DNA of 64,000 nucleotides from UBA1952 sp965246905 (GTDB lineage: Bacteria; Bacteroidota; Bacteroidia; Chitinophagales; Chitinophagaceae). The translations under genes were made by a program, and so were the position numbers. The stretch covers positions 1 to 64,000 of the forward strand of contig CBDFFZ010000010.1 in NCBI GenBank assembly GCA_965246905.1, given 5' to 3'. The notes beneath the pieces were generated by a model. It was not told the DNA's origin. It ran no database searches and saw nothing but the letters and a program-made list of their open reading frames with translations. Shown here piece after piece: positions 18,228 to 26,269 of this stretch. Numbering within the stretch: the first letter of the stretch is position 1; the number at the start of each line of letters is the position of its first letter.

Positions 18228-18563
18228 TAATATTCATTGCATCATTTAAAATGATCAATGAAATGCCTGCATGGATCGTCATATTAATAACAATACTCAT
18301 TGCAAGCTGTACTATGAGCAACGCAATGCTTACAATGGTCTCCGCAACCTTTACAATCACCATCATATTAATTACAATACTCATTGCAAAGCGCACAATG
18401 GTCATCAAACCGCCGTCAACAGCATTCGCAATGCCAAATCTAGCCTGCGCACCTCCAACAACCCGGAACATATTAACTACAATACTCATTGCAAGCATGT
18501 CAATGCTCTCCGCACGCATATCAATGACGTGCGCACGCAGTACTATGGTCTCCGCAAGCAGTA
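18228..18563. repeat. Cryptic 21-bp tandem repeat array, 16 degenerate units
   Basis: The sequence divides into 16 consecutive 21-nt units, most starting CAAT or CTAT, with two recurrent types: CAATACTCATTGCAAGC... (at 18291, 18375, 18480) and CAATGGTCTCCGCAA... (18333, with a close copy at 18543). The longer word CATATTAATWACAATACTCA recurs at 18280, 18364 and 18469, at distances of 84 and 105 bp, both multiples of 21. A decayed copy lies at 18228. Because 21 is divisible by 3, two forward frames and one reverse frame remain open. In the frame beginning at 18271 it reads as a heptapeptide repeat such as NTHCKAH and NGLRNLY. An in-frame TGA sits just before that ATG. The array fills the gap between two convergent genes. 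Confidence 0.8.
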
Positions 18564-18684
18564 TAGTCCTCACTACGACCCTATCTTTTGTTGCAAATCA
18601 ACGCTGTTTCCTCATCAGGTGGCTAATAATGTCTATTGATTTCCATTGTAAAGCCTGCGTGGGCCATTCACTATAAAGCAATAC

Positions 18685-19359
18685 CTATATGAGGTCAAAT
18701 GCCATAGAATATTTTCCCAGCTCCGCATTGGTAGTAACACGCAGTTTCCGGCGGATGTTCTTGCGGTGCGTCTCTACGGTAGATACTGAAATGCTCAGCG
18801 CTGCCGAAACCTCTAAATTCGTATGGCCTTTGCTCAGCAGCGATAGGACCGTCTTTTCGCGCTCGCCCAGCGTATCAAAAAGCTGCTGGTGTTCTTTAAT
18901 GAAGGCATGCTCCTCCAACATCCTGGCCACCTTTGGCGTAAGGTGGCTCACCGGGTCCACAAGGTGCGCAATCGTGAGCGATAGCACCGGGCTCCCATCC
19001 GCATCCTTCAGCAGCACATGCACGGCACTGAGGTACCATTTCCATTCCTTGCCGGCCGCGCTCGCCTGCTGGAAGAAAGTAAACGAACCATCAGGATCAT
19101 TGCGCAGCATGGCAAAAAGCTGCGGCACATACTCTTCCGATTGTTCCGGATTGAAGAAGCGGCGGTTGTATTCATGGCCCATCTCGCGCAGCTCATCCAG
19201 CGTTATCTCCAGCTCAGCAAGCCCTGCGGGCGACATATACCGTACTTCCCCGTTGCGCATATCATACACGATCTTTATGCCGGGCGTAAGGCTATCGGCA
19301 GCGGCAAGGCGGGCCAGCACACTGGCAATTTCTTTTTCTACGGGATTGTTTGGAGGCAA
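18685..19359 (-). CDS. PAS-domain LuxR-type transcriptional regulator
   Basis: 224 residues. Residues about 20-135 look like a PAS sensor domain (IKIVYDMRNGEVRYMSPAGL; FFQQASAAGKEWKWYLSAVH). Residues about 160-224 form a GerE/LuxR helix-turn-helix: LGEREKTVLSLLSKGHTNLE, then ISVSTVETHRKNIRRKL. No receiver domain or kinase is adjacent, so it probably senses a cytoplasmic signal directly through the PAS domain. A perfect palindrome sits about 34 bp upstream of the ATG and could be an operator. The gene is convergent with the acylase across the repeat array. Its target genes are unknown. Confidence 0.85.
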   Translation of the reverse strand: MPPNNPVEKEIASVLARLAAADSLTPGIKIVYDMRNGEVRYMSPAGLAELEITLDELREMGHEYNRRFFNPEQSEEYVPQLFAMLRNDPDGSFTFFQQASAAGKEWKWYLSAVHVLLKDADGSPVLSLTIAHLVDPVSHLTPKVARMLEEHAFIKEHQQLFDTLGEREKTVLSLLSKGHTNLEVSAALSISVSTVETHRKNIRRKLRVTTNAELGKYSMAFDLI

Positions 19360-19392
19360 AACAGGTACGATTATTGGCTAAGCGAAGGTGAA

Positions 19393-19412
19393 AATACCCA
19401 AAATTGGGTATT
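19393..19412. promoter_or_regulatory. Palindrome upstream of the PAS-LuxR gene, possible operator
   Basis: AATACCCAA and TTGGGTATT form exact 9-bp arms around AA, 34 bp before the regulator's start codon. Its size and position suit a dimeric helix-turn-helix protein, possibly autoregulation (inference). The remainder of the 19360-19670 gap shows no gene. Confidence 0.4.
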
Positions 19413-19670
19413 GTCAAAACAGGCATTTTCCGATTCTTTTACACTGAGTAAGAAAGCGGTATGCCGGCACATTGCTAAAAACGGGCGGATCAGGGGTGAG
19501 CCATTCGTTTTGAGCAAGAGCCGGAGCACAATCATTCCATACAAGAACAGCCTCTATATTACTCTGTTGATTTTCCATGATCAAAAACATTGCCTGCACT
19601 ACGCGGGCAATTTTTTTTAGGCAGGATGCCATCCCGCGAAGCAAATTATTTTATCTTGCCTGCACAACTC

Positions 19671-20024
19671 ATGCGCTTCCTGCAATCCTTCTTCCTGACG
19701 ATAATGCTATCCGCAGCTGCAGAATATTTTTTGCCGTGGTGGAGCATCGCTATAGTTGCCTTTGTAGTTGCGTGGGTAAGGCCGCAGGGCGCAGGCAGGG
19801 CATTTGCGGCCGGCTTTCTGGCAATAGCCATACTGTGGCTATGCTGGAGCCTCTGGTGGGATATACCAAATGAGCACCTGCTTTCCGGGCGTATGGCCAA
19901 AGTATTCTCGCTGCCCAATGCAGCCGTGTTCACGGCAGTTACCGTATTGGTTGGCGGCCTCGTTGGCGGCCTCGGCGCATGGAGCGGAGCGCACTTGCGC
20001 AGGCTATCCTCAAAAGGAAATTAA
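19671..20024 (+). CDS. Small hydrophobic membrane protein, unrecognised
   Basis: About 117 residues with four predicted membrane segments (MRFLQSFFLTIMLSAAAEYF; a Val/Ala-rich second; AGFLAIAILWLCWSLWW; VFTAVTVLVGGLVGGLGAW) and a basic C-terminal end. The frame is open further upstream, but ATG at 19671 starts exactly at the first membrane segment and follows a TATCTTGC promoter-like box by about 12 nt. Family not recognised. It is convergent with the DUF72 gene, and the two stop codons share the tetranucleotide TTAA. Confidence 0.65.
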   Translation: MRFLQSFFLTIMLSAAAEYFLPWWSIAIVAFVVAWVRPQGAGRAFAAGFLAIAILWLCWSLWWDIPNEHLLSGRMAKVFSLPNAAVFTAVTVLVGGLVGGLGAWSGAHLRRLSSKGN

Positions 20025-20929
20025 AACAGCGTTGGCGGCGCAATATCGGTTATCGCTTCCGGCATCTTTATTGCAGTGCCGCAATGCCGGTTAAGGTTTT
20101 CTGCAAGATATTTTACAAGCACCGGCGTACACAATTCATCCGGCTGATGGATGATAAAATATACTTGCTCCAGGCCAACTTCCATCCATCTTTTAATGCG
20201 CGCCACCCAGGCATCGATCCGTGAATAATCTGTAGGGTGAAGCGCATTGCCCACAAAGCGGATAAAAACCTGTGGTATAGTAAGGTGCATGTGCGCGCAA
20301 TCACGGCGGCCGGCAACATCGGTAATCACGGTGCCGCGCGCTTTTTCTTTAAGAAAGGCACTCAGCGCCTCATCATAGCCATCCACAAAAAAAGAAGGAT
20401 GCCGGAGCTCTAAAAATATGGGTGCGCCTTCCGGAAAGCGCTCAATAAACTGCCGGATGACCGGCCGCTCAGTAGTATCCATATTGGGGTCGGGCATCAG
20501 GAATACCGGGCCTGCATGTGCGCCGAGGCCGGCCATGGAATACACAAACTCATCTACCAGCGCCTCGGTGTGGCGCAGCTTCGCCGTATGCGTTATTGCC
20601 TGCGGCAGCTTGGGGAGAAACAGAAAATCATCGCTCCCTGCCTTTTGTTTCCATGCGGTAATCTGCGCTAAAGATGGCGTGCCATAATAAGTAGCATTCA
20701 GCTCGATGCAATTGAACTGCTTTGCATATTCGGTAAGAAAATCCTTTTCTTTGGTGCCCTTCGGGTAATACTTACCTACCCATTCCTTATTGCTCCAGCG
20801 CGCGCAACCGAGGTGAAACTGCGTATTGCCCTTACCTGTTTTAAGCACGTCAGCATTGCCAGCAGGATCCGGCGGGAGAGTGAAGTCGATACTATTTAAC
20901 AATGCCGGGCTTACTTTGGCGAACTCCAT
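20021..20929 (-). CDS. DUF72 family protein (YecE-like)
   Basis: About 302 residues. DUF72 proteins are TIM-barrel-like proteins of unknown function. Typical stretches are FHLGCARWSNKEWVGKYYP, NCIELNATYYGTPS, FLFLPKLPQAITH, FLELRHPSFF, and TVITDVAGR with the following YFIIHQPDE. The frame is open 19 codons upstream, but that part overlaps the pgk terminator hairpin, so ATG at 20929 is preferred. It lies downstream of pgk on the same strand but behind its terminator, and should have its own promoter. Confidence 0.88.
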   Translation of the reverse strand: MEFAKVSPALLNSIDFTLPPDPAGNADVLKTGKGNTQFHLGCARWSNKEWVGKYYPKGTKEKDFLTEYAKQFNCIELNATYYGTPSLAQITAWKQKAGSDDFLFLPKLPQAITHTAKLRHTEALVDEFVYSMAGLGAHAGPVFLMPDPNMDTTERPVIRQFIERFPEGAPIFLELRHPSFFVDGYDEALSAFLKEKARGTVITDVAGRRDCAHMHLTIPQVFIRFVGNALHPTDYSRIDAWVARIKRWMEVGLEQVYFIIHQPDELCTPVLVKYLAENLNRHCGTAIKMPEAITDIAPPTLF

Positions 20930-20960
20930 TTTACCTTTGTGAAATCTATTAGCTCTTAAA

Positions 20961-21006
20961 AACAAAAAGAGATGCAAAGCCTGCAATTTATGGGCGTTTG
21001 CATCTC
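20961..21006 (-). terminator. Rho-independent terminator after pgk
   Basis: On the minus strand GAGATGCAAA and TTTGCATCTC form a 10-bp stem with an 18-nt loop, followed by TTTTTG. It lies about 18 bp past the pgk stop. Confidence 0.85.
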
Positions 21007-21023
21007 CTATCGGTTACAGAAAA

Positions 21024-22235
21024 TTATTTCCGGATAGCAGCAATACCGGGCAGTTCTTTTCCTTCAAAATATTCGAGGAGCGCGCCGCCGCCGGTGCTTA
21101 CATAGCTTACCTTATCCGCGTAGCCGAATTTATTGACCGCCGCAACACTGTCGCCACCACCTACCAGCGAGTAAGCGCCTTCAGCCGTAGCTTCGGCCAC
21201 TGCATCCGCAATGCATTTGGTGCCATGCTGGAATTTCTCCATTTCGAACACACCCATCGGGCCGTTCCAGAGAATTGTTTTAGAATCGCGGATCACTTTG
21301 CTGAACATCTCGCAGGCGCGCTGACCGATATCAAGGCCCATCCAGCCGTCCGGAATATTTTCATTCTGCGATGAAGAAGTGTTGGCATCGGGGGCAAATT
21401 TATCGGCAATAATGCTGTCGGTTGGCAGATGAATGCACACGTTTTTTGCTTTTGCTTTTTCCAGCAGCTCGCGCGCCATATCCAGCCGGTCGTCCTCGCA
21501 AAGCGAGCTGCCGATACTGCAGCCCTGCGCCTTGAAGAAAGTATAGGCCATGCCACCGCCGATAATGATATCGGTAGCTGCATCGAGCAGGTTCTCTATA
21601 ATGAGGATCTTATCAGAAACCTTTGCGCCGCCTATAATAGCGGTAAATGGCTTCTTTGCATTCTTCAGTACATTTTCCGCAGCGGCAATTTCGGCTTCCA
21701 TCAGTAGTCCGAACATTTTTTTATCACCCGGAAAATAATTTGCAATGATTGCTGTGGAAGCATGGGCGCGGTGTGCTGTGCCAAATGCATCATTCACATA
21801 CACATCTCCAAGTTTGGAAAGCTTTTCTGCGAAGCCGGCATCACCTTTTTCTTCTTCTCTATAATAGCGTAGGTTTTCAAGGAGCAGAATTTCGCCGGGC
21901 TTTAAAGACTTTGCTTTTTCAACAGCATCATCACCCACACTATCGGCAGCAAACTGTACATCCTGGTCAAGCAATTCAGATAAGTGTATGGCAATAGGCT
22001 TCAGGGTAAAATCCGCCAGGGTTTTCTCCGGCTTTTTTTCAATGTCTTTATGAGGGCGCCCGAGGTGGCTCATCAGGATCACGGAGCCGCCATCGGCAAG
22101 TACCTTTTTGATGGTTGGGAGGGCAGCCGTGATGCGAGTATCATCGGTGATATTACCGTCTTTGAGCGGCACATTAAAATCGACACGGATGAGGGCTTTC
22201 TGCCCGGAGAAGTTGTGGTTGGAGAAATTGGTCAT
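21024..22235 (-). CDS. pgk: Phosphoglycerate kinase
   Basis: 403 residues. It transfers phosphate between 1,3-bisphosphoglycerate and ADP. Signatures seen: ALIRVDFNVPLKDG near the N-terminus, MSHLGRP, LLLENLRYYREEEKGD, YVNDAFGTAHRAHAS, AIIGGAKVSDKI, WNGPMGVFE and the C-terminal VGGGDSVAAVNKFG with STGGGALLEY. The length is slightly short of 410 but complete. Upstream on the same strand are the DUF5615/DUF433 pair and then gap. The DUF5615 stop is 4 bp before the pgk start, so pgk can only be transcribed from a promoter inside or before that pair. Confidence 0.97.
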   Translation of the reverse strand: MTNFSNHNFSGQKALIRVDFNVPLKDGNITDDTRITAALPTIKKVLADGGSVILMSHLGRPHKDIEKKPEKTLADFTLKPIAIHLSELLDQDVQFAADSVGDDAVEKAKSLKPGEILLLENLRYYREEEKGDAGFAEKLSKLGDVYVNDAFGTAHRAHASTAIIANYFPGDKKMFGLLMEAEIAAAENVLKNAKKPFTAIIGGAKVSDKILIIENLLDAATDIIIGGGMAYTFFKAQGCSIGSSLCEDDRLDMARELLEKAKAKNVCIHLPTDSIIADKFAPDANTSSSQNENIPDGWMGLDIGQRACEMFSKVIRDSKTILWNGPMGVFEMEKFQHGTKCIADAVAEATAEGAYSLVGGGDSVAAVNKFGYADKVSYVSTGGGALLEYFEGKELPGIAAIRK

Positions 22236-22239
22236 GAGT

Positions 22240-22605
22240 TTAGTTATGGTCGGATTCTATAATAATCGTTGTTGCTTCTGAATTAAGGAGTGTCTTGACA
22301 GCACTATGCAATATGGGTTGCAATACATCCCACAATTGACGGTTAGGCAAATTGCCAATATTTAGCTTTATCAATTTTGGTGGACTTCCGTTCTGTAAAA
22401 TAATTTTAGGGAAATCACCATCTTTAGATAATAAGATTACCATTACAGGATAACTCTTTGCACGGCGATAAATTTCCCAGTCACTTGCTTCCTTTACCTG
22501 AAGAATAAAGGAAGATTTTACTTGCCAACCGAATGTTTCAGTCATCCATTTTGCAAGAATGGGCGGAAGCTGATTGTCAAGCCAAATCTCGAACTCAGGC
22601 TGCAT
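22240..22605 (-). CDS. DUF5615 PIN-like protein, putative toxin
   Basis: 121 residues of the DUF5615 PIN-like group. It starts with EIWLDNQLPPILAKWM (the acidic D-N-Q-L-P motif typical of these proteins), followed by a second acidic site in VILLSKDGDFPKI and then PKLIKLNIGNLPNRQLW. PIN-like folds are often RNases, and this family regularly pairs with DUF433 in VapBC-like modules. Its start overlaps the end of the DUF433 gene by 11 nt, the usual arrangement. Composition is more AT-rich than gap and pgk, which flank the pair. Activity is inferred, not shown. Confidence 0.82.
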   Translation of the reverse strand: MQPEFEIWLDNQLPPILAKWMTETFGWQVKSSFILQVKEASDWEIYRRAKSYPVMVILLSKDGDFPKIILQNGSPPKLIKLNIGNLPNRQLWDVLQPILHSAVKTLLNSEATTIIIESDHN

Positions 22606-22840
22606 GGATAATTCGGGTATCGCTCAAGCGTAAAGAAGCATATAGAAGCGCCGCTTTGATATCTTCTTCCTCAAGAAATGGAAAATCTGCAATTATTTCC
22701 TGATTAGACATTCCCGCTGCCAACAATTCGAGGATATCAGTTACAGCAAAGCGCATATTTCTGATTATAGGCTTACCAGCAAATATGCCCGGGTTTATGG
22801 TGACCCGCTTTATAAGCGCGCTAATTTCCTGATTGCTCAT
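22595..22840 (-). CDS. DUF433 protein, putative antitoxin
   Basis: 81 residues. DUF433 proteins are small helix-turn-helix proteins. The signature RVTINPGIFAGKPIIRNMRF is complete, followed by DILELLAAGMSNQEIIADFP, the helix-turn-helix part, and an acidic stretch LEEEDIKAALLYA. It precedes and overlaps the DUF5615 gene, so it probably acts as the DNA-binding, neutralising partner. It begins about 15 bp downstream of the gap terminator. No clear TAnnTTTG promoter was spotted in that short interval. Confidence 0.85.
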   Translation of the reverse strand: MSNQEISALIKRVTINPGIFAGKPIIRNMRFAVTDILELLAAGMSNQEIIADFPFLEEEDIKAALLYASLRLSDTRIIHAA

Positions 22841-22856
22841 CTTATCGTGTTTAGTA

Positions 22857-22889
22857 CAAAAATAAAGAAAGCCCCTTACATAGGGGCTT
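22857..22889 (-). terminator. Rho-independent terminator after gap
   Basis: On the minus strand AAGCCCC, a 7-nt loop and GGGGCTT are followed by TCTTTATTTTTG. It closes the gap transcript before the DUF433 gene. Confidence 0.8.
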
Positions 22890-22910
22890 CCAATATATCA
22901 TAGCAGATAA

Positions 22911-23924
22911 CTACTTAGAGATCAACCCGGCAAAATACTTCACCGTACGTACCAACTGGCTTACATAGCTCATCTCGTTATCGTACCAGCTTACGGTCTT
23001 CACAAGCTGCACATCGCCAACCGTAACAACCTTAGTCTGGGTGGCATCGAACAGCGAGCCAAATGTAGTGCCGATAACGTCTGAAGAAACGATCTCATCT
23101 TCATTATAGCCGAAAGACTCATTGGCAGCAGCTTTCATGGCCGCGTTCACTTCTTCGATCGTTACCTTTTTACCGAGGCTTGTAGTAAGCTCTGTGAGGG
23201 AGCCCGTTACGGTTGGCACGCGCTGAGCGCCGCCATCCAGCTTGCCTTTCAGGTCGGGGAGCACCAGGCCGATTGCCTTTGCAGCGCCAGTGGAGTTAGG
23301 TACGATGTTCTCAGCAGCCGCACGTGCGCGGCGCAGGTCGCCTTTCGGGTGCGGTGCATCGAGGGTATTCTGATCATTGGTGTAGGCATGAACGGTAGTC
23401 ATCAGGCCGGCCTTGATCTCAAATTTTTCGTGCAGTACCTGGGCCATCGGCGCCAGGCAGTTGGTAGTGCAGGAAGCGCAGGAAATGATGGTTTCAGAGC
23501 CATCGAGAATATCGTGATTTACGTTAAAAACCACGGTCTTCAATTCGCCGGTAGCGGGAGCAGAAATTACTACGCGCTTTGCGCCGGCAGTAAGGTGCGC
23601 TTTAGCTTTATCTGCATCTGTGAAAAAGCCGGTGCATTCTAGCACTACGTCCACATCATGCTGCCCCCAGGGAATCTGTGCCGGATCCTTCTGGGCATAT
23701 ATTTTAATTTCATTACCGGCAACGGTAATCGAGTTTTCACCGTGTGTTACTTCTTTGTTGAAACGGCCCTGGGCAGTATCATACTTCAGCAGGTGTGCAA
23801 GCACATTCGGCTGGGTAAGATCGTTGATAGCAACTACTTCAATACCTTCCATATTGTATATCTGGCGGAAGGCAAGGCGGCCGATACGGCCAAAACCATT
23901 AATAGCAACTTTTACTTTGGTCAT
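22911..23924 (-). CDS. gap: Glyceraldehyde-3-phosphate dehydrogenase
   Basis: 337 residues. Reaction: glyceraldehyde-3-phosphate, NAD and phosphate to 1,3-bisphosphoglycerate. The NAD-binding INGFGRIGR is at residues 8-16. D35 in INDLT indicates NAD preference. The catalytic cysteine is C152 in SCASCTTNC, and WYDNEMSYVSQL is near the C-terminus. A textbook Bacteroidota promoter lies about 50-75 bp upstream, and a terminator lies right after the gene. Pgk lies 676 bp further along the same strand, with a toxin-antitoxin-like pair between them. Confidence 0.97.
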   Translation of the reverse strand: MTKVKVAINGFGRIGRLAFRQIYNMEGIEVVAINDLTQPNVLAHLLKYDTAQGRFNKEVTHGENSITVAGNEIKIYAQKDPAQIPWGQHDVDVVLECTGFFTDADKAKAHLTAGAKRVVISAPATGELKTVVFNVNHDILDGSETIISCASCTTNCLAPMAQVLHEKFEIKAGLMTTVHAYTNDQNTLDAPHPKGDLRRARAAAENIVPNSTGAAKAIGLVLPDLKGKLDGGAQRVPTVTGSLTELTTSLGKKVTIEEVNAAMKAAANESFGYNEDEIVSSDVIGTTFGSLFDATQTKVVTVGDVQLVKTVSWYDNEMSYVSQLVRTVKYFAGLISK

Positions 23925-23970
23925 TGGTATTGAAAAATTTATTTTAAATGAACTTTTTCTAAATTTTGCG

Positions 23971-24000
23971 CAAAGGTAGGCATTTGAAGTTTGCGTGCAA
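23971..24000 (-). promoter_or_regulatory. Bacteroidota-type promoter of gap
   Basis: On the minus strand TTG (23998-24000), 19 nt, then TACCTTTG (23971-23978) match the TTTG / TAnnTTTG consensus of the primary sigma factor. The rest of the 23925-24238 gap shows nothing further that I can support. Confidence 0.75.
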
Positions 24001-24238
24001 ATCGTGCATGGAAGATAATCAGAATGCAGTCTATTCTATATCCTGGCGATTTACCTTTAGATCAGTGGTTAACCCGGTCTGAATAATGAAAGAATTCCTT
24101 AACCATGAAACGCGCTATTATACATTTATACTGTTCCTGGCCGGCCGGCATTTATCCTCTGTTACTAGCTGGTCAACCTGCAAAGAAAACAGGCTTCGAA
24201 AAAGTATTGCAGTAATAAATGAAAATTTTAGCCCATGC

Positions 24239-24715
24239 CTATTGCGCGCAGGAATCACCGGCTACCCTGCCATTGCCATCGAGCGGCATACCGCCAATAG
24301 CATGCCCGCGCAAGGCAGCATTCACAAATACAATGCGGGTGTCGTTGCCCTTTTCTGTTACTGGCTTTGTATTGGCAAAACCTACTGCAATCAGCCTTTT
24401 ACAATCAATGCCAGCATTTACCAGCCACACGCTTACAGCCATTGCCCGTGCATCACTAAGCTTTTGGTTTGTACTGGTATTGAATACATGTGCTTCAATG
24501 CGTAAGGTAGTAATGTAAGTTTTTTCATCCAGATATGCCCTGACTTCCGCAAGCCCTTGTTTTGCTTCTTCCGTAAGTATAGCTGTGCCCTCTTTGAATG
24601 TAATGGCGTGTTCAGTTACCAACTCGCCCCCCTGAATCTTTACTGGCTTTGCAAAAGTATTTATAGCCTGGCAGGCGTTGATTAGAAAAATGAAAAGAGA
24701 AATATAAGTCCTCAT
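24239..24715 (-). CDS. OmpA-C-like domain protein, secreted
   Basis: 158 residues with a signal peptide (MRTYISLFIFLINACQAINT). The mature part is a single OmpA-C-like peptidoglycan-binding fold: ITFKEGTAILTEEAKQGLAE, then LRIEAHVFNT, QKLSDARAMAVSVWLVNAGI, and RLIAVGFANTKPV with the following NDTRIVFV. The family normally has NRRVE near the end; here the equivalent is NDTRIVF, a mild departure. It probably sits in the periplasm. It is encoded just after mltG on the same strand (16-bp gap), so both may act on the cell wall. An overlapping plus-strand frame was judged a shadow. Confidence 0.8.
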   Translation of the reverse strand: MRTYISLFIFLINACQAINTFAKPVKIQGGELVTEHAITFKEGTAILTEEAKQGLAEVRAYLDEKTYITTLRIEAHVFNTSTNQKLSDARAMAVSVWLVNAGIDCKRLIAVGFANTKPVTEKGNDTRIVFVNAALRGHAIGGMPLDGNGRVAGDSCAQ

Positions 24716-24730
24716 GATTAATAAGTTGAG

Positions 24731-25766
24731 TTAATGGATGTTCTTTGCATCGAGCAACTGATGATATTTTGCTGCATTTTTCAGATGTTCACTATAGGAG
24801 GCTGCAAATAAATGCCCGCCATTGCCGCTGGCGCAGAAGTATAAATAATTAGTTGTGGATGCATTGAGCACAGCATTAATCGAGGATACAGAAGGGGTGC
24901 ATATCGGGCCGACAGGCAGGCCGGTAACATAGTAAGTATTATAGGGGGATGCAAGTGTTGTTTGAACTGTTGTGATACGCCGTAGGGTAAAATCGCCGTA
25001 GGCAAATTTCGCGGTTGGGTCGGCCTGTAGTTTCATGCCTTTCTCTTTACGGTTAAGGTAAACACTGGCAATATCCGGCTTCTCGCTATTGCGGTTCGTT
25101 TCTTCTTCTACGATAGAGGCTACAATAATAGCTTGCTGCGGTGTGAGGTTATGCTTTTGCGCTTTTTTCGATTTTATCTGCCGTCCAAAAGCGTGCATAG
25201 GCTTTTTCAATTTTCCGGAAGGCTTTATCGGCGCCCGTATTCCAGTAAAACTCGTAAGTATCGGGCATAACGCCGCACATGATAGTATTGGTATCCAGCC
25301 CGAATTGCGCCAGGTAAGTTGTATCCCTGAACATCTGCTTCAGCACACTGGAATCGGCTTCGAGATTAGTGCTTAGCAGCCGGATAAATTCCTGCTTTCG
25401 CCTTACCTTACCAATTACCAGTTTTACAGGCTCCTGCCTTCCCGCGCGCAGCATCCGTACAATACCATAATTACTCATGCCGCGACTGATGTGGTATTTA
25501 CCGGGATGAATATACTGCGGATATTTTGCTTGTTTGGCAAGCAGCTCAAAGCTGCTCATATCCAGGATAAAGCCACCTTCTTTCAATGCTGCCTTGACCT
25601 GCACGTAGTCGGAACCGGTATGGATATACAGGTATTCACCGCTTGTAAAAGAACCGGTATTCGGCCCAAAGAGGAAGTACAGAGCAATCAGCGCAATGCC
25701 GGCAATAACAAGCACTGCATAACGCATCCACTTCACTGTTTTCTTTTTGGTATTTTTTCTGGGCAT
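24731..25766 (-). pseudogene. mltG: MltG-like endolytic transglycosylase, interrupted by a +1 frameshift
   Basis: Two overlapping frames together encode a full MltG (YceG-like), the inner-membrane lytic transglycosylase that terminates glycan strands. The first frame (25766 to 25149) gives a cytoplasmic basic start, a membrane segment (MRYAVLVIAGIALIALYFLF), the LysM-like part and MPDTYEFYWNT. It then ends prematurely after FWTADKIEK. The second frame (to 24731) continues with NLTPQQAIIVASIVEEETNR, containing the catalytic Glu in the EEET motif, plus LQADPTAKFAYG and LPVGPICTPS. The junction is a run of six A on the coding strand (T at 25163-25168). Five would restore a continuous reading frame. 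It is a broken gene, a sequencing error or a slippage site; the sequence alone cannot say. Confidence 0.85.
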
Positions 25767-25877
25767 TGCAAAACGAGGTCCCACAAATTTAGACAGCATT
25801 CAGGTAATAAATGCTCCGGTTATCGCAACCCAAAAGCATTGAGTTGATCATAGAGATTGTAGCCAGATAAACGACAT

Positions 25878-25908
25878 AAAAAAACCCGCTCTTAGTTGAG
25901 AGCAGGTT
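25878..25908 (-). terminator. Rho-independent terminator after secG
   Basis: On the minus strand AACCTGCTCT, CAACTA and AGAGCGGGTT pair (one G-T wobble) and are followed by TTTTTTT. It closes the miaB-to-secG gene run. Confidence 0.8.
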
Positions 25909-25925
25909 TTGTAAAAAACAGGTAG

Positions 25926-26264
25926 TTATTTTTTAGGGCCGGCAGGTGCTGCAGCAGGTGGCGCGCCAGGTGCAGGCGCACCTGCTTTAGCCGGGGCGGC
26001 TTGCTTTTGGGGTGCAGGTTGTTTTTCCATGCCTGCCGGCTTATCAATAAACATGACTACAGCGATGCAAAGAACGCCGATAACACCAATGCTGATCCAG
26101 GTGCCTTTTTCCATTACGTCCGTACTTTGCTGCACGCCCATAACCTGTGTGCTCATGCTGCCGAAATTGCCGGCAAGGCCACCACCTTTAGGGTTTTGCA
26201 CCAGCACAAAAAATGCGAGTACGAGACAGGCCAATATAATGATAACAGTAAGTAAGCTAACCAT
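25926..26264 (-). CDS. secG: SecG, preprotein translocase subunit
   Basis: 112 residues. SecG is the small non-essential subunit of the SecYEG channel. Two membrane segments are visible (LLTVIIILACLVLAFFVLVQ and ISIGVIGVLCIAVVMFI), separated by the loop NPKGGGLAGNFGSMSTQVMG, the family hallmark. The last 40 residues are a low-complexity Ala/Pro/Lys tail, a Bacteroidota habit. It is last in the lptE-hypothetical-secG row (5-bp gap to the gene before). Confidence 0.93.
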   Translation of the reverse strand: MVSLLTVIIILACLVLAFFVLVQNPKGGGLAGNFGSMSTQVMGVQQSTDVMEKGTWISIGVIGVLCIAVVMFIDKPAGMEKQPAPQKQAAPAKAGAPAPGAPPAAAPAGPKK

Positions 26265-26269
26265 GATTT

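Noticed and set aside
18228..18563. CRISPR array
   Set aside because: The repeated unit is 21 nt with no unique spacers between exact repeats, units are degenerate throughout, and no cas gene is near.
18251..18676. Open frames of 120-140 codons on both strands over the 21-bp repeat as real genes
   Set aside because: All result from a repeat period divisible by three. No frame has a promoter-like box or homologous domain, and the best-looking frame has a stop inside the array before its ATG.
20021..20024. Functional meaning for stop codons sharing TTAA between convergent genes
   Set aside because: A 4-bp tail-to-tail overlap is common and needs no special explanation.
24086..24505. Plus-strand frame of 139 codons opposite the OmpA-like gene
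   Set aside because: The minus strand encodes a signal peptide and a recognisable OmpA-C fold; the plus frame has no domain and odd residue use.
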